DNA of 34,616 nt, from NCBI GenBank assembly GCA_023485715.1, contig JAMCZG010000036.1:1-34616 (forward strand), read 5' to 3'. Shown here one piece after another: positions 1 to 7,566 of the stretch. The notes under the pieces were generated by a model, which was given only the letters and a program-made list of their open reading frames with translations, was not told the DNA's origin and did not search any database. Numbering within the stretch: position 1 is the first letter of the stretch; each line of letters opens with the position of its first letter. Both the position numbers and the translations under genes were made by a program. Source of the stretch: Patescibacteria group bacterium (GTDB lineage Bacteria > Patescibacteriota > Microgenomatia > Levybacterales > UBA12049).

Positions 1-907
1 ACACACAACGTTTAGAATCGGTGGTCCGGCTCAATACTATATAGAAGTTGAGAAAACGGATGATTTGGTTAAGGCGGTAAATACGGCCAGGACGATGAAG
101 ATTCCGTATCTCGTACTCGGGGGGGGATCAAACATTTTAGTTTCTGACAGGGGAGTTGACAGGTTAGTCATAAAAAATAACTGCAGGGCTTTTTCGCTTA
201 TGCGGATGAGCGGCAAAATAAAAAATAATAAAATCGATGTTGATAGCGCTTTTCTGTTTTCTGAGTCCGGGGTTATTATGAATCAACTAGTGCGGTTTAG
301 CATAGAAGAGGGTTTGGGTGGTTTGGAATATATGCTGGGGCTTCCGGGAACAGTCGGCGGCGCAGTTTTTATGAATTCTAATTTCCCGAAAAAAGAATCT
401 TATGTAGGAAATTCTTTGCACAGCGCAAAAATTCTAACAAAAAATGGAGAAGTTAAAGAAGTCGAAAGATCATATTTTAGATTTAGTTACGATAACAGTG
501 TTTTGCAAAGAACCGGTGAAATTGTTTTATCCGTAATTTTTAAATTAACCCCACAAGATAAAAAAATATTATGGGAAAGAGCAACAGAAGCTTTGAATCA
601 CCGAACAACAACTCAGCCAAAAGGTTTCTCTGCAGGTTGTGTTTTTAGAAACATATCGATAGTCGATGCGATCAAAATTCCAACACCTGATCGAATTATG
701 TCAGCAGGATATCTTATCGATAAAGCCGGTCTTAAGGGGAAGCGGGTTGGTGACGCTATGGTTTCCGATATGCACGCAAATTATATTTTAAATTCTGGCA
801 ACGCAAAAGCCTCTGATATTTTAAATTTAATTACGCTTATAAAACAAGAAGTATTTAAAAAATTTGGTGTTGAACTTTCGCTCGAAATCAGGAAAATAGG
901 ATTCTAA
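1..907 (+). CDS. murB: UDP-N-acetylenolpyruvoylglucosamine reductase MurB (5' partial)
   Basis: Flavoenzyme that reduces UDP-GlcNAc-enolpyruvate to UDP-MurNAc, the second committed step of peptidoglycan synthesis, in the cytoplasm. The reading frame is open from base 2 and already reads HTTFRIGGPA, the usual MurB N-terminal motif, so the true start lies just outside the window; the TTG at 65 is internal. The FAD-binding segment GGGSNILVSD, the PGTVGGAV motif, the SAGCVFRN segment and the C-terminal AGLKGKRVGDAMVS and LSLEIRKIG segments are all present. The residue at the proton-donor position, usually Ser (GSxFKN), is Cys here (GCVFRN); I believe Cys occurs in some MurBs. The gene ends 2 nt before murA, so the two are probably co-transcribed. 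The family call is firm; only the N-terminus is missing. Confidence 0.96.
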   Translation, partial: HTTFRIGGPAQYYIEVEKTDDLVKAVNTARTMKIPYLVLGGGSNILVSDRGVDRLVIKNNCRAFSLMRMSGKIKNNKIDVDSAFLFSESGVIMNQLVRFSIEEGLGGLEYMLGLPGTVGGAVFMNSNFPKKESYVGNSLHSAKILTKNGEVKEVERSYFRFSYDNSVLQRTGEIVLSVIFKLTPQDKKILWERATEALNHRTTTQPKGFSAGCVFRNISIVDAIKIPTPDRIMSAGYLIDKAGLKGKRVGDAMVSDMHANYILNSGNAKASDILNLITLIKQEVFKKFGVELSLEIRKIGF

Positions 908-909
908 TC

Positions 910-2244
910 ATGGAAAAATTTATTATAAAAGGCGGTAAAAAACTGACTGGTACGGTTTCTGTATCGGGTGCTAAAAATGTCGCGCTGAAAGCCATTGTGG
1001 CTGCGTGTTTGACAGACGAAGAAATTATAATCGAAAACATCCCGCTTATTTCTGATTTTTTTGTAATGACAGAAATATTAAAAGAATTAGGCGGGAAAAT
1101 AGAAATAAGAGATCATATAGCAACAATTAATGTTAAAAATATAGTAACTAGTAAAATATCGCTCGAAGAAGCTGCATTTGTGCGAACGTCCTCGATGTTT
1201 ATAGTGCCTTTATTAATAAGAACAGGACATGCGCTTATTCCGAATCCGGGTGGATGCAGAATAGGTGCTCGACCGATCGACAGAGTGATTAAAGGATTGG
1301 GCTTGATGGGAGCAAGTATTGATTACGATCATAAAGATGGTTTTTTCCACGCAAAAGTAAAGGGAAGACTAAAGGCGATTAATTATAAATTTGATAAAAA
1401 CACTCATACCGGAACAGAAACATTAATACTCGCTGCGTCGATGGCAGAGGGAAAAACTGTATTGGAAAACGCCGCGCAGGAACCCGAAATAGATGAGCTG
1501 ATTAATCTAGTCAATAAAATGGGAGGTAATATCAAAAGGACAAAGCCACGAACGATCGTTGTCGAAGGTGTCAAAAAACTTCATGGAACGACATTTAGGA
1601 TCGGTCCTGATCGAAACGAAGCGGTTACAATCGCGATTGCATCGATTCTAACAGGAGGAAGCGTCTTTATAAAAGAAGTTAAACGTGAAGGACTCATGGA
1701 ATTTTTAGACGTGTTAAGGAAGACAGGTGTTGAATTTGAGGAAAAAAAAGACGGAATAAGATTTTTTTCATCGAAAAAAATACTGCGTCCAACAAATGTC
1801 GAAACTACTTTTTATCCGGGGTTTATGACGGATTGGCAAGGACCCTGGGCGGTGTTAATGACAGCGGCAAAAGGCGTTTCGACCATTCACGAGACTGTTT
1901 ACGAAAACAGATTTGGATATGTGAAAGAATTAAAAAAAATGGGAGCAAAACTTATGCTCTATAACCCCAAAGTTAAGAATCCCGAAAATGTTTACAATTT
2001 TAACTTAAACGATGACAAAAAAGAATACAGGCATGCGGCTAAAATCAAAGGTCCCGTAAATCTTCATAACGCAGTCGTCAATATCTCTGATTTAAGAGCA
2101 GGTGCGACTCTTGTTTTAGCAGCGCTTCTGGCAAAAGGGCAAAGTGTGGTTTTTGGGATTGAACATTTGGACAGGGGTTATGAAAAATTTGAACAACGAT
2201 TAAAAAAAATGGGAGCAGATATAGAAAGAGTAAATCATGAATAA
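910..2244 (+). CDS. murA: UDP-N-acetylglucosamine 1-carboxyvinyltransferase MurA
   Basis: Transfers enolpyruvate from PEP to UDP-GlcNAc, the first committed step of peptidoglycan synthesis. The 444-aa protein is slightly longer than the usual ~420. It shows SGAKN with Lys22 and Asn23 at the same numbers as in E. coli MurA, the catalytic loop PGGCRIGARPIDR with Cys116 (the residue fosfomycin alkylates), and YPGFMTDWQ with the general-base Asp308. Because Cys rather than Asp is present in the loop, intrinsic fosfomycin resistance by the known Cys-to-Asp route is not expected. An AGGA lies upstream of the ATG as a weak ribosome site. Its last 8 nt overlap the next gene, which suggests translational coupling within the murB-to-murF operon. 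Confidence 0.97.
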   Translation: MEKFIIKGGKKLTGTVSVSGAKNVALKAIVAACLTDEEIIIENIPLISDFFVMTEILKELGGKIEIRDHIATINVKNIVTSKISLEEAAFVRTSSMFIVPLLIRTGHALIPNPGGCRIGARPIDRVIKGLGLMGASIDYDHKDGFFHAKVKGRLKAINYKFDKNTHTGTETLILAASMAEGKTVLENAAQEPEIDELINLVNKMGGNIKRTKPRTIVVEGVKKLHGTTFRIGPDRNEAVTIAIASILTGGSVFIKEVKREGLMEFLDVLRKTGVEFEEKKDGIRFFSSKKILRPTNVETTFYPGFMTDWQGPWAVLMTAAKGVSTIHETVYENRFGYVKELKKMGAKLMLYNPKVKNPENVYNFNLNDDKKEYRHAAKIKGPVNLHNAVVNISDLRAGATLVLAALLAKGQSVVFGIEHLDRGYEKFEQRLKKMGADIERVNHE

Positions 2245-2977
2245 AATCGGAGCAATAATTTTGGCAGCGGGAAAAGGAAAAAGGATGAATTCTAAAACGT
2301 CGAATAAGGTAACACTTCCTTTGCACGGCAAACCGATAATTTCTTACGCGGTCGATTTACTTATTAGATTAAAGATAAGCCCAGTAATAGTTGTCGTTGG
2401 GTTTGCAAAAAAATCGGTCATGGATGCTTTAAAAACAAGAGATGTTGTTTTTGCGGAGCAAAAAAAAAGGCTGGGAACGGGACACGCTGTGCTTTGCGGA
2501 TTTAAAAAATTTTCAAAAAATATTACAGATGTAATAATTTTTTACGGAGATGATTCATTTTTCTACAGAGAAAACGTTGTTAATAAATTAATAGATACCC
2601 ATTTAGCTTCTAAAACATCGATAACTTTTTTAACGATCGAAAAACCCGAACCGTTCGGACTCGGACGGGTTGTTCGTGATAAAAAAGATCACGTTATAAA
2701 AATAGTTGAGGAAAAAGATGCTACAGAAAAGGAAAAAAAGCTAACCGAAATCAATCCTGCTCTATATATTTTTAAAGCGGAATTTTTAAGGAAATACTTG
2801 CATAAAATTCCTAAAGGTAAAATTAGTAAAGAATATTATTTAACAGATCTTGTGGATATTGCGATACAGAATAGGGAAAAGATAAAGGCGGTAAGAGGCG
2901 GAAATATCCCCTGGAGAGGAGTAAACACAAAAGAGGAATTGGAAGAGGCAAAACGGCTTTTGTCTTTATCGCAGTAA
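2237..2977 (+). CDS. Standalone GlmU N-terminal-like UTP:sugar-1-phosphate uridylyltransferase
   Basis: A 246-aa nucleotidyltransferase matching only the N-terminal half of GlmU, the enzyme that makes UDP-GlcNAc from GlcNAc-1-P and UTP. Visible motifs are LAAGKGKRM (nucleotide-binding loop), a Lys in the SNKVTLPLHGKP segment, LGTGHAV, YGDD (metal-binding Asp region), FGLGRVVRD, IVEEKDA, EINPALY and EYYLTD. The left-handed beta-helix acetyltransferase domain of bifunctional GlmU (~456 aa) is absent. The gene overlaps murA by 8 nt and is followed 2 nt later by a GNAT acetyltransferase, with glmS two genes on, so the context strongly supports UDP-GlcNAc supply. A different sugar-1-phosphate substrate cannot be excluded. 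Confidence 0.88.
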   Translation: MNKIGAIILAAGKGKRMNSKTSNKVTLPLHGKPIISYAVDLLIRLKISPVIVVVGFAKKSVMDALKTRDVVFAEQKKRLGTGHAVLCGFKKFSKNITDVIIFYGDDSFFYRENVVNKLIDTHLASKTSITFLTIEKPEPFGLGRVVRDKKDHVIKIVEEKDATEKEKKLTEINPALYIFKAEFLRKYLHKIPKGKISKEYYLTDLVDIAIQNREKIKAVRGGNIPWRGVNTKEELEEAKRLLSLSQ

Positions 2978-2979
2978 AT

Positions 2980-3420
2980 ATGTATAAAATAATCGTCGAG
3001 AATTTAACAGAGGTAACCCCGGAAATCATAAAAACATTGAATAGCTTGCTTAGGCAACTGAATTCAAGTGCAGAGCCGATTACCGACAAAATTGTTCACG
3101 AAGTTCTCTCCTCGTCTATGAATCGGTTGTTCGTCGCGAAAGAGTCAAATTCCAATGCAATAGTTGGTATGCTGACCTTGGTTACATATCGCATCCCATT
3201 TGCTAAAAAAGGGATAATCGAGGATTTGGTTGTCGATAAAAAATGGAGAAAAAAAGGAATCGGAAGAAAACTTATTACTAGTGTTATTAACCAAGCGCGT
3301 AATGACAAAATTCAATACTTGGATTTGACCTCGAACCCAAAACGTGAAGAAGCGAATAACCTTTATCCGCGTATCGGTTTCGAAAAGCGCGATACAAATG
3401 TTTATCGTATAAAACTTTAA
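2980..3420 (+). CDS. GNAT-family N-acetyltransferase
   Basis: A 146-aa single-domain Gcn5-related acetyltransferase. The acetyl-CoA binding motif A is IEDLVVDKKWRKKGIGRKLI (residues ~77-96), followed by the beta5/alpha4 segment with EEANNLYPRIGFEKR. The family transfers acetyl from acetyl-CoA to an amine; the substrate cannot be read from sequence. It sits 2 nt after the standalone GlmU-like uridylyltransferase, which lacks its own acetyltransferase domain. By analogy with the eukaryotic GNA1/UAP1 split, it might acetylate GlcN-phosphate; that is inference only. The C-terminal LTSNPKREEANNLY wording also resembles generic GNATs of unknown substrate. No Shine-Dalgarno is seen, so translation probably depends on the upstream gene. 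Confidence 0.85.
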   Translation: MYKIIVENLTEVTPEIIKTLNSLLRQLNSSAEPITDKIVHEVLSSSMNRLFVAKESNSNAIVGMLTLVTYRIPFAKKGIIEDLVVDKKWRKKGIGRKLITSVINQARNDKIQYLDLTSNPKREEANNLYPRIGFEKRDTNVYRIKL

Positions 3421-3422
3421 AA

Positions 3423-4087
3423 ATGCAGAAGAAGAAAACAATTATTCTTTTTGATATTGACTATACGTTGTTCGATACAGATGCTTACAGAGAAATTCTA
3501 AACAAAAAATTTCAAAAATAACAGGATTTAGCAAAGTAAACGAGTTTAATAATCTTTTTAACGAAGTACTTGATGAATCAAAGAAAAAATTAGGGCATGT
3601 TAGTCCGAAAAGATTATTGCAATTAATTCTAGTAAAATCTAAAAATAAAATATTACTAAAAGATTTGGAGAAAGTTTTTTGGGATAAAAAAAATTATAGT
3701 CTGCCGATTTACCAAGACGTAAAAGACTTACTTTTATTCCTAAAAAGTAATAAAAATTTAATCATCGGTATTTTTTCTAAAGGTAACAAACGACATCAGA
3801 AACAAAAAATCAATTCATTAAAGGAAATTTTTGAAGAAGAAAATATTCATATCTTTTTAGAAAAAAAAGATAAACTTGCTTTTATTTTAAAAAAATACGA
3901 AAATAATCAGCTATATTTTGTTGACGACTCGCTTATGATCTTGCGAGAGGTAAAAATTACGGATAAAAACGCATGCACGATTTGGATAAAGAGAAAAAAG
4001 AGATATGAGCCGATCGATTCTCTGCCTGATTTTAGTCCGGATAAAACGATTAAAAATCTGAAAGAATTGAGAAAAATTATAAATTAA
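3423..4087 (+). pseudogene. HAD-superfamily hydrolase, frameshifted at an A6 run
   Basis: The reading frame from ATG 3423 encodes HAD motif I (LFDIDYTLFDT, with the DxD nucleophile pair) but stops at TAA 3519-3521. The rest of the fold continues in the -1 frame to 4087: motif II IFSKG, the motif III Lys in FLEKKDK, and motif IV YFVDDSLM. Adding one A to the A6 run at 3504-3509 joins both halves into one smooth ~221-aa protein (reading ILNKKISKITGF across the join). All four HAD motifs would then be intact, so either the break is recent or it is a homopolymer sequencing error. It lies 2 nt after the GNAT gene and 6 nt before glmS, within the operon. The phosphatase substrate is unknown. Confidence 0.82.
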
Positions 4088-4093
4088 TAAATT

Positions 4094-5902
4094 ATGTGTG
4101 GAATATTTGGTTATGTAGGAAAACAGCAAAACGCAGCAGAGTTTGTTTTGAGCGGATTAAAACTTCTAGAGTACCGTGGTTATGATAGTTGGGGGATAGC
4201 GTTAAAAATTTCAAATTCTAAATCTCAAATTTCAAATTCAAGACAAAATAGGGACTCAAAATTCATAACGGAAAAACATATTGGGAAGATCGGAAACGCT
4301 CAGTTGAGTTCGAATGATTTAAGATCAAACTTGGCGATAGGCCATACAAGATGGGCCACACATGGTGGAGTAATCGTAGAAAATGCTCATCCGCACCTGG
4401 ATTGTAAAAAAGAAATTGCCGTGATTCATAACGGGATTATCGAAAATTACGCAAGAATTAAAGAAGGGCTTTTAAAAAAAGGTCATAAATTTGTTTCTGA
4501 AACGGATACAGAAATAATACCGCATTTAATCGAAGAGTTTTTAAAAAAAGAGGGGTTTGCTTCTGCAGTGCGCGATGCGTTCAACCAGCTTAAAGGGTTA
4601 AACGCTATCGTCGTGGCAAATTCATTATCGAGACAAATAATTGCTGCTAAAACAGGATCACCTCTTGTCATCGGAAAAGGCAACGAGGGTTTCTTTGTGG
4701 CATCAGATGCAACAGGGATTATTAAGCACACACGAAAGTTGCTGTTCCTAAAAGATCGTGAAATGGTAATTTTGGGTGACGACGTAGAATTACTTACTCT
4801 ACCCTCCGGGAAGAAAAAGATTTTAAGATTTGAACAAATCGATTGGAAAATCGAAGATGTTGAGAAGGGGAAGTTTGACCATTTTATGTTAAAAGAAATT
4901 TATGAACAGCCCAAAGTTGTTAGAAATATTGCAGAAAATTACACAAGCCAAATCAAAGAATTAAAAAAATTAATTGATAAAGCAAAAGGTACATTTTTAA
5001 TCGGTGCAGGTACGGCGTTTCATGCATGTCTTGCTGGGTCATACTTTTTTTCTAAAATAGCAAATATCCACATTAACACTACGGTTGCATCAGAATTTAA
5101 TTATTTAGAGGATTTTTTAAATTCGAAAAGCTTAATAATTGCTTTATCCCAGTCGGGCGAGACCATTGACGTGATCGAGCCATTAAATCATGCTAAAGAA
5201 AAAGGTAGCAAAATTATCGCTATTACAAACGCGCTCGGTTCGACAATCTACAGAATGGCAGATTATAAATTGCTTTTGGGCGCCGGTCCTGAAAAAGCTG
5301 TCGCATCTACAAAAGCGTATATCGCCAAAGTAGCACTACTTTTAATGCTGTCTTACGCGGTGGCGGGAAAAGTTAACCGAGCAAAAAAACTTTTACTCGA
5401 TGCATCAAGAGAAATAGATATTCTTTTATCTAAAAAAAACATTTTAAAAATTAAAAAAATTGCGTCGATAATTAATTCTTCGGAACATTTATATACGATC
5501 GGGCGTGGGACATCTTTCTCAACAGCATTGGAATCGGCTTTAAAAATAAAAGAAGTTAGTTATTTGCATACAGAAGGACTAGCCGGTGGAGAATTAAAGC
5601 ATGGGCCGATCGCGCTTATTTCAAAAGGGACCCCTTGTGTTGTATTTGCTCCACAAGACGAAACATTCGATGCGATCATTTCCAATGCGACCGAAATAAA
5701 ATCCAGGGGAGGATTAATAATCGGAGTCGGACCTAAAAAATCACCTATTTTCGATTATTGGATTAAGATAAAAGACGTTTCCGAGGCGCAAATTATTCCG
5801 CATGTAGTATTTGCTCAAATCTTAGCTTATTATCTTTCAGTCGAGAGGGGACACGATCCTGATAAGCCAAGGAATTTGGCTAAAAGCGTTACGGTTAAAT
5901 AA
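4094..5902 (+). CDS. glmS: Glutamine--fructose-6-phosphate aminotransferase (isomerizing) GlmS
   Basis: Makes glucosamine-6-phosphate from fructose-6-phosphate and glutamine, the entry point of amino-sugar synthesis. The 602-aa protein starts MCGIFGYVG, leaving Cys2 as the N-terminal nucleophile of the glutaminase domain. GHTRWATHGG and ETDTEIIPH follow. Two SIS sugar-isomerase domains follow (GAGTAFHA and SQSGET in the first, GRGTSFSTALE in the second), and the protein ends with the invariant DPDKPRNLAKSVTV. A 7-nt-period repeat adds a Ser/Asn/Lys-rich loop at residues ~39-50. No glmS ribozyme is possible in the 6-nt upstream gap, so feedback of that type is absent here. The gene sits in the murB-to-murF operon, 5 nt before murF. 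Confidence 0.98.
   Translation: MCGIFGYVGKQQNAAEFVLSGLKLLEYRGYDSWGIALKISNSKSQISNSRQNRDSKFITEKHIGKIGNAQLSSNDLRSNLAIGHTRWATHGGVIVENAHPHLDCKKEIAVIHNGIIENYARIKEGLLKKGHKFVSETDTEIIPHLIEEFLKKEGFASAVRDAFNQLKGLNAIVVANSLSRQIIAAKTGSPLVIGKGNEGFFVASDATGIIKHTRKLLFLKDREMVILGDDVELLTLPSGKKKILRFEQIDWKIEDVEKGKFDHFMLKEIYEQPKVVRNIAENYTSQIKELKKLIDKAKGTFLIGAGTAFHACLAGSYFFSKIANIHINTTVASEFNYLEDFLNSKSLIIALSQSGETIDVIEPLNHAKEKGSKIIAITNALGSTIYRMADYKLLLGAGPEKAVASTKAYIAKVALLLMLSYAVAGKVNRAKKLLLDASREIDILLSKKNILKIKKIASIINSSEHLYTIGRGTSFSTALESALKIKEVSYLHTEGLAGGELKHGPIALISKGTPCVVFAPQDETFDAIISNATEIKSRGGLIIGVGPKKSPIFDYWIKIKDVSEAQIIPHVVFAQILAYYLSVERGHDPDKPRNLAKSVTVK
4209..4243 (+). repeat. In-frame 7-nt-period repeat inside glmS
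   Basis: Five consecutive heptamers read TTTCAAA, TTCTAAA, TCTCAAA, TTTCAAA and TTCAAGA. An exact 13-nt direct repeat (4206-4218 and 4227-4239) is spaced 21 nt, which is three units and keeps the frame. It encodes a low-complexity Ser/Asn/Lys/Gln stretch in a loop that is variable in GlmS proteins. Confidence 0.8.
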
Positions 5903-5907
5903 TTATT

Positions 5908-7506
5908 ATGTTTTTTATACTTACAACAATTTTATTCGCGATCTGGGTGATAAGAAATACTTTGTTTTGGGTTAATCTCTGGCAATTAAAGGAATATCGT
6001 TTAGACAGAATTTTGATTCATCTTAAAGAAACTAGTCAAGGTAGATCCTTGCTATTTTCTCCGCTAGCTCTTATTAAATGGGGGTTAATTTTTTCGTATG
6101 CTTTGGTTCCTTTCGAATTATTGTCTTTACCTATTTATAGAATTTTGGTTTCGGTAGTTTTCTTATATCAGCTTATTTTGGTCCTAAAGGATATTGCCAA
6201 ACAACAAATAAAATCTCCTATTTTTACTCTTAAAGTTGTTTTTGTTCTATTCATGACTTTTTCCGTTGCGATAATTTTATGTTTCTTTCCTCTCACGGAA
6301 AGATTTTTGTGGCTTTTATTAATCGATAAATTCGTAACGTTTTTTATAGGCTTCGTTTTTTATATTCTTTCTTTTCCCACAGAATTCTACCGTGATTTAC
6401 AAATAGAAAGGGCGATTAAAAAAATAAGAAGAAATGATAAATTACTGGTAATCGGAGTTACCGGCAGCTTCGGCAAAAGTTCTACAAAAGAGTATATCGC
6501 GCAAATTTTAAGTAAAAAATTTAAGGTGGTTAAGACAAGAGGGAACAACAATACCCCGATCGGTATTGCCAATACGATCCTTTCTGATTTAAGAAAAAGT
6601 ACAGAGGTATTCGTCGTTGAGATGGGAGCGTATAAAAAGGGAGAGATCACCCATATGTGCCAAATCGTAAAGCCCAGAATCGGAATAATTACTTCGGTAA
6701 ACGACCAGCATCTTTCTCTTTTTAAATCATTGGAAAATATAATGAACGCGAAATACGAATTAGTAGAAGCTCTGCCAAAAAATGGCCAAGCTTTATTTAA
6801 CGCAAACAATGAAAACTCATATAAACTTTACAGAAAAACAAAAAAGCGAAAGCTTTTATATGGTACTTCTTTAGACGATAAGCCAGATATTTATGCAAAA
6901 AATATTTCTGTTAAAAAAAATTCAGTATCTTTTGATGTTGTTACCAAAAAAACAGTTGAAAAAATCAAGGCGCCTCTAATCGGAGCGCAAAATGTCGAAA
7001 ATATTCTACCGGCGGTAGCTATTGCAGAAACTTTGGGGATGAATTTTGAAGAGATTAAAAAAGCTGCTTCTTATCTTCTTCCACAACCAAAAACCATGGT
7101 TTTGCATAAGTTTTCCAACGGATGTGCCGTAATAGATGACACTTATAACGCAAACCCAAACGCGGTATTAGCAGCATTAAAATATATAAATATTTATAAA
7201 GGAAAAAAAATCTTGGTTTTGCAACCGATGATCGAGCTCGGAAAAAACGCAGAAACAGACCATTATGATATTAGCAAAAGTATATCCAGATTTTGTGATT
7301 ATCTTTTTTTAACAAATTCAAACTTCAACGGCATAATTTTGGAGGGAATAAAAGACGGGGGAGGAAAGTGCCAGGTTAAAATAGGCAATTCCGATGAGCT
7401 TGCGGAATTGATTAAATCTACAGTAAAATCTGAAGATGTTGTTGTTTTCGAAGGAAAAGAAGCTGGATTTGTTATGGCAAAAGTCTACGATTTAATGACG
7501 GATTAA
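5908..7506 (+). CDS. murF: Membrane-anchored UDP-MurNAc-tripeptide--D-Ala-D-Ala ligase MurF
   Basis: Mur ligase that adds D-Ala-D-Ala to UDP-MurNAc-tripeptide using ATP. Residues ~1-165 are an extra N-terminal region with about five hydrophobic membrane segments (roughly 2-22, 55-75, 78-95, 107-127, 134-157) not found in classical soluble MurF. The ligase core follows: P-loop GVTGSFGKSS (183-192), TRGNNNTPIGIA, VVEMGAYKKGEI, NDQHLSLF, and DDTYNANPNAV in the C-terminal part. The P-loop carries Ser where Thr is usual after GK. MurF rather than another Mur ligase is indicated by the NNTPIG and DTYNANP motifs. Anchoring would put the last cytoplasmic precursor step at the membrane beside MraY, encoded next. 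It is the last gene of the first operon. Confidence 0.92.
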   Translation: MFFILTTILFAIWVIRNTLFWVNLWQLKEYRLDRILIHLKETSQGRSLLFSPLALIKWGLIFSYALVPFELLSLPIYRILVSVVFLYQLILVLKDIAKQQIKSPIFTLKVVFVLFMTFSVAIILCFFPLTERFLWLLLIDKFVTFFIGFVFYILSFPTEFYRDLQIERAIKKIRRNDKLLVIGVTGSFGKSSTKEYIAQILSKKFKVVKTRGNNNTPIGIANTILSDLRKSTEVFVVEMGAYKKGEITHMCQIVKPRIGIITSVNDQHLSLFKSLENIMNAKYELVEALPKNGQALFNANNENSYKLYRKTKKRKLLYGTSLDDKPDIYAKNISVKKNSVSFDVVTKKTVEKIKAPLIGAQNVENILPAVAIAETLGMNFEEIKKAASYLLPQPKTMVLHKFSNGCAVIDDTYNANPNAVLAALKYINIYKGKKILVLQPMIELGKNAETDHYDISKSISRFCDYLFLTNSNFNGIILEGIKDGGGKCQVKIGNSDELAELIKSTVKSEDVVVFEGKEAGFVMAKVYDLMTD

Positions 7507-7528
7507 TCGGTATAAATATATCTTCGCA

Positions 7529-7558
7529 TTGAACAAATAGTCTTCTTTAAGGTATAAT
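7529..7558 (+). promoter_or_regulatory. Sigma70-like promoter for mraY
   Basis: TTGAAC (7529-7534), an 18-nt spacer, then a perfect TATAAT (7553-7558). The predicted start of transcription is ~7565, about 2 nt before the mraY ATG at 7567, so the transcript would be essentially leaderless. Confidence 0.7.
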
Positions 7559-7566
7559 TAGTCATT

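Noticed and set aside
65..67. TTG as the start codon of murB
   Set aside because: The frame is open to the left edge and encodes the conserved HTTFRIGGPA motif before it, so the gene starts outside the window.
3501..3525. Programmed -1 frameshift in the HAD gene
   Set aside because: The local AAC AAA AAA TTT does not make a proper X XXY YYZ heptamer, and I saw no obvious downstream stem-loop.
6387..6809. 140-aa open frame on the minus strand opposite murF
   Set aside because: It mirrors the conserved MurF ligase core and shows no motif of its own.
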